A stretch of 64,000 bases of DNA from Antedon mediterranea (lineage: Eukaryota > Echinodermata > Crinoidea > Comatulida > Antedonidae): contig NC_092677.1 of NCBI RefSeq assembly GCF_964355755.1, positions 3,599,001 to 3,663,000 of the forward strand, written 5' to 3'. Numbering within the stretch: the first letter of the stretch is position 1; every line of letters starts with the position of its first letter. Below are positions 48,606-58,960 of the stretch, piece by piece. The position numbers and the translations under genes were made by a program. A model generated the notes under the pieces. It did not search any database. It was not told the origin of the DNA and was given only the letters and a program-made list of their open reading frames with translations.

Positions 48606-50765
48606 CGCAGTGATGGCTTGTCACCAAATGTAACAGTCGTCAACTCGTACACTTGAATTGGATGGTTAGGATTCTCTCTGAACACAAATCGATGAAAGCG
48701 GGCATCATCAGAACTGATTTTAATAGCCTGGAACATCTTACTAATGTCGGAAATTATACCAACTTCGTTTTCTCGGAATCGTAGGGCAACATCAAAAAGA
48801 TCTGTATTAACATTTTCTCCTTTATATAAATAATCATTAAGAGAATGGCCTTGAAATCTTGCCTTCCCATCATATACCACTCTCACAGGTGTTGTTTTAG
48901 ATTCTTTGGTTACGGCAAAGTGTGGTAAAAACCACATCTTCCTTCCAGCCTCTCTATCTCTTTGTAGCTCTGCTTCTGTCACTCGACGAGAGACACCTCT
49001 TTTCAGTTGATCTCTCATTTGTTCGCAATACACTTCCCATTCTATGCTTCTATTCTCAAATTGCTTTTCTAGGCTCTTCAGTCTCTTCACAGCATACCCA
49101 TAGTTATCTGGAAGGTCATTTGGTGCCCTTTTCCAAGGCAATCTAATTTCATAAGTTCCATTTGGCAGTTGTTTCACACTCTGATCAATTGCTTCCGTTG
49201 CCTTGCGGTTTGTAAGATTTTCCGAGCATTTGCACTTCTTTGGTTCTAAACCCATTGTCTCAATGCCAAGAAAATCTTCCATTGGTCCAACTGCAGACAC
49301 ATTAACATAGTTGAAGAGTGCTGATGTGGTGAGTTGTCCTCCTTGGATAAACCATCCAAAAGGACATTTCACGGCTACAGGTTCATTGATACATTCACCT
49401 CGGAGGTACTCTTCCCAAATCATTAAGTGTGTGTTATCGACACCAAGCAGTACATCAATAGTTGGGTATGGAGCAACTTGTAAATCAATTTCATTTAGAT
49501 GACTGTATTGTTTAAGCTGTTCTTTGTATACTATAGGAGCATCTCCGCAGGGTTCGTCTATTTCTGTGACGGTGAGTGGACAAGACCATGTACCATTTAC
49601 GTCTTCAATGTAGCAATTCAGCAATCGTAGTTTCTTAGTAATTGTCTTACCACCAACCAGACTCAGATCGTGTTTTTGATAAACATCTTGATTAGTAAGT
49701 GGAATGAGTCCCGATCTCAGAAGTGTCGCTTGGCTTCCACCATCCAATAAGATACGCACTAGACGGCGGGTTTTGCCACATCTCAGGTACCCCATAACAG
49801 TAGGTAAAGTCACTTGTAATTTACTGCCTGCCTGCTTAACAACTGTGGTTGGATCCGCTGGTTGAAATGGTTGAGCATTGCAATTAAGATTGGGTTGATC
49901 CTTTCTTTCATACAAGACAGGACAAACAGCCGGAAAGTGAAGGTTACTTCCACAAGATGGAGTTCCACAAGGTGCGGCAAATTGACAGGAATTCTTATCA
50001 TATGGAGGTTTACCAGCAGAGCAATTGTTGTGACCACATCTAAAACAGATTCTGTTCTTTTTCATCACTTCATATTTCTCCTTTTGAGACAAACTTCGAA
50101 ACTTGTTACAACTCTTTAAGAAATGGGTATTCGCAGTTGAATGTAGTGCACACTTGGGATTTCTATTGTAGTCTGACTTGTATCCTTCTGCAGATGACAC
50201 TACAGCAGCATTTGAAGCCTTCTTTGACGATGAAGATGATTCAGTTTCAGTCATGGGCATAGCTTTCTCAAGTAACAATAATTGGCTGTACAGCCATTTA
50301 ACCAAGCCAGTGAGAGAATGACCTGTTTCGTTGTCCCTAACGCTTTTATAGTAAGCTATTCTGTGTTCTTCTGGTAATTTCTGTTTTATTTGGCTCAGCA
50401 TGATTTTGCTGTTCAATTCTCCAGATAAACCAATGGTTTCCGCTCTGGTTTCAAACGTTTGAAGGGTTTGGACAAAACGACTCATGGCTGGAATGTTGAT
50501 CTTGTCCTTACTTTCATAGGACTTTCAATTCTCTAGATCCTTCAACAGACTATCAACCACTCTGTCTTTGTCTCCGTAGCGTTCATCTAACACTTCCCAA
50601 GCTCTAGCCACATCGATACATCCTTTAACCATGTTTCTTTCTTTGCTGTTAATCATAGATTCAGTTAGCTGGTAGAAACATTCAATCTCAGTTAGATTAG
50701 TTGCACAATGTGTAAATAATTCTTTAAATCTTTTGTAATCCCGGATGTTGCCATTAAATGTATAG
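48596..50765 (-). pseudogene. BEL/Pao gag C-terminus, protease and N-terminal RT
   Basis: Contains a Cys-rich knuckle region (ICFRCGHNNC and following Cys), an aspartic protease site ILLDGGSQ (DGG in place of the more usual D(S/T)G) and the first RT blocks (WFLPHFAV, VRVVYDGKA, ISDISKMFQAI). Two breaks are visible: TGA at 50527-50525 within gag, and a one-base frame change near 48600-48610, where the frame ends in TGA and the next frame carries the continuing RT. Confidence 0.85.
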
Positions 50766-51228
50766 TAGGATACTTCATCTTTGCCATGGTAGGCGTTGAC
50801 CTTGCCATAGCAGGTCGAAGTGTAGGTGAACTGAATGCAGGCGGCGAGGCAACCGTACCAGCAGGCTGCGTTGAGGCTGATGTTTGAAGAGGAGTTGTAG
50901 GAGTTGAGAATGGTACATCGACTGTAGATTGTGAGTGGCGCAGGGTAATCTCCCGTTTTGCACATACAAACTTTTGAAGGAAATCCATCTCACATTCTGA
51001 CATCCATTTCTCTTCCGTTTCAAATTCTCCCTGGTCTTCAATTACATCAATCAGTTCAGAGTGTTTTAACTCAACTTTTCTGAACTGTTCCTCCGCCTTG
51101 ATAATGTAAGTTTTTAAAACATCTGGTTCGCAATTTTCTTTAAGTAGTGATTCTATCATGGACAGAGTCCTTGTTAACTGACCTTTGCTGTTCCGTCTGG
51201 TAAGCTTCAGTTTGTTTAAGTCTGCCAT
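50758..51228 (-). pseudogene. BEL/Pao gag N-terminus
   Basis: ATG at 51228-51226 (MADLNKLKLTRR) lies just inside the LTR; the longer upstream frame extends into the LTR and is less likely. The protein has a charged, helical N-terminus and a Pro/Thr/Ser-rich linker, as in BEL gag. The frame is lost near 50758-50768, where a few bases (a TATAC-like repeat) appear inserted, and gag continues in the next frame. Confidence 0.8.
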
Positions 51229-51255
51229 TGTAATTATTTCACTAGTTGTTGAAGC

Positions 51256-51782
51256 TGTTGTGGAATCGGTGAGAAATAATGAGGTGAACACGTTGTTGCA
51301 ATATGTTGTCTTTATTAGATTTATTATTATTCAACAACTGTGTTGGGTTGTCTATAAGAACAAACAAAATACACTAAGTAGATAGTTCTGTAGTCAACAA
51401 ATACTTCGAAACATATGATAATAAAGAATAGTACGACTACCCCCTCTATAGTAATAGAAAGATGTAGACACTCGTACGCCGACTCGACTCGAAGTGATAA
51501 CGTCAAGCGAGGCCTAGATATATGAACTTTAACAACAATAAAATATCTAATTTTTAAAGGTATACACAACTCAAAGACTGCCCCTGCAGACTCCTGGCTA
51601 AACATATTAATAAACGATTCTAATTAAACTCACCCAAAGGGTTCCAAATAACAAATAAAGATGATTACACAGCATGAATATCTCACACGATACCAAATTG
51701 TATAAAATTTCGTTCAGCCTGCGTATTGTACGCGCACTGGCACGCAACTCACAAATTGAAAACAAATGACGTCATGACATCA
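51256..51782 (-). repeat. BEL right LTR (5' LTR of the minus-strand element), 527 bp
   Basis: TG...CA bounded. The left LTR allows both ends to be set. It includes AATAAA words and a T-rich stretch. I found no TGG-type primer-binding site next to it on the minus strand. Confidence 0.85.
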
Positions 51783-54267
51783 GGGGACCTCCTTAATCGT
51801 CCAGTATAAGTTAGAGTAGGACCGCTGGTCCCGTTTACTCAGCCCTCATCTTTTAAATCTGAGTGTAACTCAATTACGATTTTTTATATAGTGAAATTTG
51901 ATACTGTATTTGTGAGAAAATGGCGGATTGCTCCTGGGAGTCACTTGGTGGGATTATACTAGGGTACGTACCTCCTTAGTCGTCCAGTATAAGTTAGAGT
52001 AGGACCACTGGTCCTGTTTACTCAGCCCTCATCTTTTAAATCTGAGTGTAACTCAATTACGATTTTTAATATTATAGTGAAATTTGGTACTGTATTTGTG
52101 AGAAAACGGCGGATTGCTCCTGGAAGTCACTCGGTGGGATTATACTAGGGTACCTTCTTAGTTGTCCAGTATAAGTGAGAGTAGGACCGCTGGTTTTGTT
52201 TACTCAGCACCCTCATCTTTTAAATCTGAGTGTAACTCAATTACGATTTTCAATATTATAGTGAAATTTGATACTGTATTTGTGAGAAAATGGCGGATTG
52301 CTCCTGGGAGTCACTTGGTGGAATTATACTTGGGTACCTCCTTAGTCGTCCAGTATAAGTTAGAGTAGGACCGCTGGTCCCGTTTACTCAGCCCTCATCT
52401 TTTTAATCTGAGTGTAACTCAATTACAATTTTTTATATAGTGAAATTTGATACTGTATTTGTGAGAAAATGGCGGATTGCTCCTGGGAGTCACTTGGTGG
52501 GATTATACTACTAGGGTACCTCCTTAGTCGTCCAGTATAAGTTAGAGTAGGACCGCTGGTCCTGTTTACTCGACTCAGCCCTCATCTTTTAAATCTGAGT
52601 GTAACTCAATTACGATTTTAAATATTATAGTGAAATTTGGTACTGTATTTGTGAGAAAACGGCGGATTGCTCCTGGAAGTCACTCGGTGGGATTATACTA
52701 GGGTACCTCCTTAGTTGTCCAGTATAAGTTAGAGTAGGACCGCTGGTCTTGTTTACTCAGCCCTCATCTTTTAAATCTGAGTGTAACTCAATTACGATTT
52801 TTAATATTATAGTGAAATTTGATATTGTATTTGTGAGAAAATGGCGGATTGCTCCTGGGAGTCACTTGGTGGGATTATACTAGGGTACGTCCTTAGTCGT
52901 CCAGTATAAGTTAGGGTTGGACCACTGGTCCCGTTTACTCAGCCCCCTCATCTTTTAAATCTGAGTGTAACTCAATTACGATTTTTAATATTATAGTGAA
53001 ATTTGATACTGTATTTGTGAGAAAATGGCGGATTGCTCCTGGGAGTCACTTGGTGGGATTATACTAGGGTACCTCCATAGTCGTCCAGTATAAGTTAGGG
53101 TGTGACCACTGGTCCCGTTTACTCAGCCCTCATCTATTAAATCTGAGTGTAACTAAATTAAGATTTATAATATTTTAGTGAAATTTGATACTGTATTTGT
53201 AAGAAAATGGCGGATTGCTCCTGGGAGTCACTTGGTGGGATTATACTAGGGGACCGCCTTAATCGTCCAGTATAAGTTAGAGTAGGACCACTGGTCCCGT
53301 TTACTCAGCCCTCATCTTTGAAATCTGAGTGTAACTCAATTACTATTCTTAAAATTATAGTGAAATTTGATACTGTATTTGTGAGAAAATGGCGGATTGC
53401 TCCTGGGAGTCATTTGGTGGGATTATACTAGGGTACCTCCATAGTCGTCCAGTATAAGTTAGGGTGTGACCATTGGTCCCGTTTACTCAGCCCTCATCTT
53501 TTAAATCTGAGTGTAACTCAATTACGATTTGTTATATAGTGAAATTTGATACTGTATTTGTGAGAAAATGGCGGATTTCTTCTGGAAGTTACTCGGTGGG
53601 ATTATACTAGGGTACCTCCTTAGTCGTCCAGTATAAGTTAGAGTAGGACCACTGGTCCTGTTTACTCAGCCCTCATCTTTTAAATCTGAGTGTAACTCAA
53701 TTACGATTTTTTATATAGTGAAATTTGATACTGTATTTGTGAGAAAATGGCGGATTGCTCCTAGGAGTCACTTGGTGGGATTATACTAGGGTACCTCCTT
53801 AGTCGTCCAGTATAAGTTAGAGTAGGACCGCCCTGGTCCTGTTTACTCAGCCCTCATCTTTTTAAATCTGAGTGTAACTCAATTACGATTTTAAATATTA
53901 TAGTGAAATGTGGTACTGTATTTGTGAGAAAACGGCGGATTGCTCCTAGCCTGGAAGTCACTCGGTGGGATTATACTAGGGTACCTCCTTAGTCGTCCAG
54001 TATAAGTTAGAGTAGGACCGGTGGTTCCGTTTACTCAGCCCTCATCTTTTAAATCTGAGTGTAACTCAATTAAGATTTTTTATATAGTGAAATTTGATAC
54101 TGTATTTGTGAGAAAATGGCGGATTGCTCCTGGGAGTCACTTGGTGGGATTATACTAGGGTACCTCCTTAGTCGTCCAGTATAAGTTAGGCTGGGACCAC
54201 TGGTCCCGTTTACTCAGCACTCATCTTTTAAATCTGAGTGTAACTCAATTACGATTTTTAATATTAT
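51783..54267. repeat. ~180-bp satellite, main block (about 14 units)
   Basis: TGTGAGAAAA(T/C)GGCGG recurs about every 180-186 bp at roughly 51911, 52098, 52281, 52460, 52650, 52832, 53016, 53199, 53380, 53560, 53739, 53922 and 54108. Units differ at a few sites (TACCTCC versus GACCTCC, ATGGCGG versus ACGGCGG), with ATGGCGG and ACGGCGG forms interspersed. Confidence 0.95.
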
Positions 54268-54905
54268 AGTGAAAAAACACAAGTTTCATCAAATGCAACG
54301 GCAATTACGGAATAAGACATTTTGTTAGGAAAAATTTGAGTTTTTGTAAAAGGTCAATGACCTTTTGACCTCTAGTTAAGTATAACTGTTGTATCAATTG
54401 TTTTTTTAATGTATATTAGTAGGATATATATACTATACACATTGGTACTAAAGCTATTTAGATATGATTATAAAACAATGGATTATAGGCATAAACGCTA
54501 CCCCTACCCAAAAATTGTTTACATTACATTTGATCAAGAATCAATTTCAATAAGAATAGTACATCATTACTTTTAAAATTCTTCTAGTTAACATCATGTT
54601 TCCTATTTTATATATCGATAGGTACAGAAAAAACACAATTTTGATTAAATGCATCCACAATTATGGTATACGATATAACAGTTAATCATTTTTTAAAGGA
54701 AAAAAATGAGTTTTTGTAAAAGGTCAATAACCTTTTGACCTCTAGTTATATAAATAAGTGTTGTATTTTGTTTTTTTAAATTGCATATTAGAAAGAAATA
54801 TATATTCTACACACTGATATCAAGATTATTGAGATTGGATTATAAAACCACAAGTTACGGGCATAAATGTTACCCCCTACCCCAAAAATATTTACGGAAT
54901 AAAAT
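54268..54905. repeat. ~350-bp tandem duplication after the satellite
   Basis: Two diverged copies begin GAAAAAACACAA at about 54271 and 54627 and share TGAGTTTTTGTAAAAGGTCA, CCTTTTGACCTCTAGTTA, GATTATAAAAC and TACCCC words. Copy 1 carries AGGTCAATGACCT (54351-54363), an inverted hexamer pair; copy 2 has AGGTCAATAACCT. Confidence 0.8.
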
Positions 54906-55403
54906 CCCTATATAGTTGTTGAGATTACGTAAAAAATAGTGTGTTCCAATGCTTCAATTTTCGGTGACTTTTAATATGGCATTCTAAACTACATTTGGAA
55001 TGAAAAAATCAATGTTTCGTTACTATTGCAATTTGTGGTGGGTTTACCTCTAAATATCACTAGATTGACTGGACTAGACGCAACACAAGGACGTACCGCA
55101 ACGTAAATGAGTTGACCAATCACAAACGATGGATTATTCGCAATGTCGCTTGTCATTGGTCAACACGCTTGCGTTGCGTTTACTTCCTTGCGTTGCGTCC
55201 GAGTGGGAACCAAGCTTTATGCAGACAATTTTAAAACGGTCAAAATGACTGTTCTCTTGTGTAGAGGCGTTTGGTATTGAATCATAAACAATTAACCAAT
55301 CAGATGCAAGTATAGGTTTCTCCTGTCTCAGACGCGCAGTGTGTATTTGAAGAAGTCAATGATTCCCGCAGCAAGATGACGTAAGTGTAACGCAAGCATT
55401 GTT
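54906..55403. other. Non-coding, with GACGCAAC inverted repeat
   Basis: 55074-55129 and 55156-55204 are imperfect reverse complements (GACGCAAC.CAAGGA, GTTGACCAAT). CCAAT words face each other (55118-55122, 55159-55163). GCAGACAATTTTAAAA at 55220 recurs at 59711, so part of this is repeated. It could be a MITE or a duplicated promoter. Confidence 0.5.
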
Positions 55404-55935
55404 TTTTTTTTTTTTTTTTTTTTTTATTTATTCTGGTATATAAAACATTACAAAAAGCAGAACAAGTCTGAAATTATTGTAGCACATTATATAAAAAATT
55501 TACATTACAGATAAAAAATACAAAACAATTTACAATATGCATAAGAAAAATAAATATACTGTACATTGATCATTAAAATTTATCTAGTATTTTAAATATA
55601 TTTATCAAGGTTTTAATTTATTTTAAGCAATATATACAATAGTATTAATTTAAATGAATTTATTTATTTTATTTATTGAAAAAATCCTATATAAAAAAAA
55701 TTATTTCGAGTTAAGCAGATTAACAATATACGGAACAGCAGACCGTTTATATCTCTGTCTGTTTTGCTTTTAGGCACTTCCAGATTTCCACCATTGGATC
55801 TAAGATTTAATTTTCGCTTGCGGCAAGGAGGGAGCATATCCCTGTGCAAAGCCGATTTTATGAGACCCTGACCAAAAGAAAGGACCAGACTTTCCCTCCT
55901 TGCCGCAAGCGAAAGGAGTTGCGTCTCGATATATA
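55404..55935 (-). mobile_element. Non-LTR retrotransposon fragment 1 (RT C-terminus, 3' UTR, A-tail)
   Basis: On minus, a frame with SLAARRESL, LPP.RKRKL and VPKSKTDR, as in the C-terminal end of CR1/L2/Jockey-type reverse transcriptases, ends at 55673. It is followed by a short 3' UTR and a poly(A) of over 20 bases (poly T at 55404-55425). Strongly 5'-truncated. Confidence 0.65.
55812..55914. repeat. 22-bp inverted repeat within the RT fragment
   Basis: 55812-55833 and 55893-55914 are perfect reverse complements (TTTCGCTTGCGGCAAGGAGG start). The two arms encode different residues of the RT tail. Confidence 0.9.
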
Positions 55936-56039
55936 TATCGTACGATAATTTTTCCCATGTGGCCAATCACGACGCGATCTGAACTGTCGTGATTCATGGT
56001 CAAAACTCTCTTGCGCCTACGTCATTTAGTTGCGTTATA

Positions 56040-56757
56040 TATATAAACTTTATTTAGACACGAGACTGATGTGCAGTACAACTCGTTCAATCAATATTGA
56101 TTGTTTTTACACAAGTTCGTGATACTGTATTACAAAACAAACAAAAAAATCAACACCATATAAATACAACAGAAACGAACAAAATTGAAATTGAAAAGAA
56201 ACAAAATTACAGCAGAATCCCCTTCATCTGACACCTCTATTTAGGGTACACCATACCGGTACTTCCTGTGTAAACGGAAACCCTTATCGAAGTGTATAAT
56301 TCATGGGGATTCAACTGTAATACATAATAAATCTTTTGGATTTCATTGACGTTAAAATAATAGTGATAAAACACACATTTTACATAGTATTTAGCCATTT
56401 TAAAAGTTGGGTGTAGATCGTAGATTACCATACCATTATGTTTTACAATGCATTTTTCAGATACGTTTTAAACAACTTAACTGAATTTGGAAGGGTATCA
56501 ACATTGAGACTATTCCATATAATTGCTCCACGATAAGACAGACTTCGTTTTTTAAAATCGGTTTTTGGCTTTGGGATGAATAGATGTGTATCACTGTTCC
56601 TTAGATTATAATTTATATCATTGAATGTAAATACATTATTTAGGTAAGGTGGGGCATTATCTGTCAAAACCTTATATATAACCATACAACATTCATATCT
56701 ATCTTGATAAAATAAAGGTGACCAATTAATTTGCCTTAGTGCCTCACTACTAACCCT
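56040..56757 (-). mobile_element. Non-LTR retrotransposon fragment 2 (RT C-terminus and 3' UTR)
   Basis: The minus frame from about 56757 to 56443 reads SEALRQINW, LYK-like VIYKVL, NDINYNLRNS, FIPKPKTDFKKRSLSYRG and WNSL. This is the usual C-terminal pattern of a CR1/L2/Jockey-type element different from fragment 1. The stop at 56443 is followed by ~400 bp of UTR ending in AATAAAGTTTATATATATA. It separates the host exon at 56803 from any further downstream exons. Confidence 0.75.
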
Positions 56758-56802
56758 TCACGTGAGAAATAAAATTATTTCTTTGTTGTCAAAAACTCAT
56801 AC

Positions 56803-57020
56803 CATTTAGTTTCTTTGTCAGTAGCCTCGTGGCATCCTCTCGGGCATCCTCTACGTCAAACTGGCCTTTGTATTTCATCGCCCTGGTAACGGACACGCCC
56901 AATGTGATACCAAACAGACGACATGTGTAGTCAGTGATAGCGCCACCAGACGGGAAGTAATCCACTTCCATTTCGGTCTTCAAAAGCTCGGCACCAAAAC
57001 AGCGATGTAACATTTCAAAA
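56803..57020 (-). CDS. Host gene, second exon (unrecognised protein)
   Basis: 218 bp between an acceptor CGTAG|TTTTG with a pyrimidine-rich lead (57021-57022) and a donor GTATGAG (56802-56796). The phase fits the upstream exon (two bases there, one here). The peptide includes EMEVDYFPSGG, ITDYTCRLFG, GVSVTRAMKY and EDATRLLTKKLN. The spacing of the D and E residues before GVSVTRA recalls PD-(D/E)XK nuclease-fold proteins, but this is a weak impression. Later exons were not found; a retrotransposon fragment lies directly downstream. Confidence 0.55.
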
Positions 57021-57288
57021 CTACGATAAAATAAAGAAAATTATCATTTTTTCCCCAATAAATCATGTCCATAACACCAATTAAAAAATGAATTATATAA
57101 ATGTTCATTACAATTTTCTAAGCATTTTTCTAAGGTTTTTTATTTTATTCCACATTTATCATCAGTAACAGTGCCAATAAATCTATAAATAGTAAAACAT
57201 TACTAACTTTTCTTTATTAAATTTTAAGTTTATGTATTGTACTACCATATTGAGCAATATTACTAATCATACATGTTATTAATCTTAT

Positions 57289-57653
57289 CTGAGAACTTCA
57301 GATTCAACCGAATTTCCACCAGCATTTGGACACATCTCTAGCTTCTTTCCAGAGGACGATAACTCCATAGACGCGAACGATCTGAAACAGTTGAAAGAGC
57401 ACTGGACTAGCGCCCTCTCTCCAGCATGCTCAACTGCGCGTGCAAACTTAAAATAGTCGCATAGCTTAACACCAAAGTTCTTCCCAATGTAGATGTTATT
57501 TGGAGACGTAGTATTTCGTATACTTGTCTTGGTTTGTTGAGATTCTTTTGTGGTGATATTTTTCACAAATCCGACTTTGCAAAAGGCCTTCCTTTGGCCA
57601 CGGCGGCCGGTATTCAAAAAAGCGATAGGGGTACGCTCTGGAACACCTCTCAT
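57289..57653 (-). CDS. Host gene, first recognised exon (paralogue of 2916-3160)
   Basis: I do not recognise the family. The frame from ATG 57653 encodes about 121 residues, with a basic N-terminal part, YIGKNFGVKLCDYFKFARA and a Ser-rich end GGNSVESEVL. Conservation with the left paralogue begins near residue 37, so the true start may differ; an overlapping frame begins at 57702. The exon would end CTCAG, but the next bases are ATAAG where the paralogue has GTAAG. Either the donor has mutated or the protein ends LR-stop here. Confidence 0.5.
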
Positions 57654-57839
57654 TCATCGCTATCCGTCGCTGGGTATTTGCTGTCATATTCGTCATTGTC
57701 ATGTTTAAAGATTTCTCTGCTACTAACTTTACTTCCTTGATTTCTACCGCTTGTATTACATTGTGTTTATATTGTAGCCTACCTTGTTGTGTTGTTGTGC
57801 AACGCGCTCTCTGTTTTAACTTGCTTTATATATTGTGAC

Positions 57840-57965
57840 AGTATATTACGACATTTCTAAAAATAGAACATTATTTAATTGAAATCGCCGGGAGCCAATC
57901 AGCTTTCAAATACGCTATGATGTAAGATTTTGACAATAAGTGAAATCGGACGCCATCACTGTGAT
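57840..57965 (-). promoter_or_regulatory. Conserved upstream block with CCAAT box
   Basis: GGGAGCCAATCAGCTTTCAAA (57888 on) followed by TATGATGTAAG matches 3310-3350 upstream of the left paralogue. Inferred promoter of the minus-strand gene. Confidence 0.45.
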
Positions 57966-58280
57966 GCATAGTGGCCAAATCTAGCATAATTATGCCGTCT
58001 AGCATAATTTTGACCCACTAGGAATAATTTTTAAAAATCTTGCATAATCTGGCATAATTCTAAAAAAAAACAATTTTTTATTTTTTCGAACAAATCTACC
58101 ATAATATTGTAAGCAAATCTAGCATAATTTGGCCAAAAACCCGATATAACCATTTTTTGTTTTGTTTTTCGCTGTTGTGACATGGTACATACAACATTAT
58201 ATACCATGTTTTGGTGACATTCTCCTATAATTGTGCCTAGAATAATGACATAATTCTGTGCTGCCACCTAGCATAATTTT
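57966..58280. repeat. Degenerate TCTAGCATAATTT short repeat
   Basis: About eight copies of (T/A)CTAGCATAAT or close variants (CTTGCATAAT, TCTACCATAAT) in 300 bp, spaced irregularly. Confidence 0.6.
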
Positions 58281-58960
58281 GTTTTCATCGCCAAACTGCT
58301 GTGATGTGGACTTCATTTGAACATGATAATATTTAATCAAATATGTGACTATATTATTAATATCAATATTAAATTTATTAATATTATTATCATGTAGGCC
58401 TACGAATGTTTTTTTAATGATATCATCAAAGCAGCAACGTGACATTTAAAATTTACATTTACATTAAATTTAAAAAAAGGTTAAATACATTGCTAACATT
58501 AGCCCTATTTGTGCTGTTAAACTCCGATTTAATCCGATGTGTATCCTCCAAAACAAGTGAGAAATGTTTGATTTACAATGGGGATTAACAATCGGATTAA
58601 CTTTGCGTTTAAAATTAAGTGTACGTACGTTACGTATGATATAGGCAATAGAGATATTACTCTATGTATAGGCCTACCTGTAAAATCTATCAAATGTATA
58701 TAACGACAACTAATAGGCCTATACATACTACGAGCAAACGTCGGAGTAACTATCTGTCTCTGCACATGTACGTTAATTTAATATTGTTTATTTCATTTTA
58801 TAACCGTCAACATTTACTGTATATTCTCACAATTTGATTCCTATATTCGAGAAGCGACGACAGATTTTCGTTATTAATAACACCCGATTATCTAAATAGG
58901 CCTAACAATGTTTACGATTTGTAAAACTAAACAACTGTTGCTGTATTGATGAATGGTTTA
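58281..58960. other. No gene seen
   Basis: AT-rich interval with TAGGCCTA words. Reading frames look random. Confidence 0.4.

Larger units (their letters stand above)
13177..51782 (-). mobile_element. BEL/Pao LTR retrotransposon (minus strand), with nested insertions
   Basis: The right LTR is 51256-51782 (TGTTGTGGAATC start, ATGACATCA end on plus). The left LTR is split: its first part is 13177-13470 and the rest is 46444 to about 46610. gag and pol run right to left between them. Pol order (protease, RT with YMDD, RNase H, integrase) is the BEL/Pao order. Flanks are satellite on both sides; a clean target duplication is not visible, as only a run of G is shared. The element is dead, with several frame breaks and a truncated integrase. 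Confidence 0.85.

Noticed and set aside
13171-51790. A 4-5 bp target duplication for BEL
   Set aside because: Left flank ACTAGG and right flank GGGGACC share only G residues, so a clean duplication cannot be claimed.
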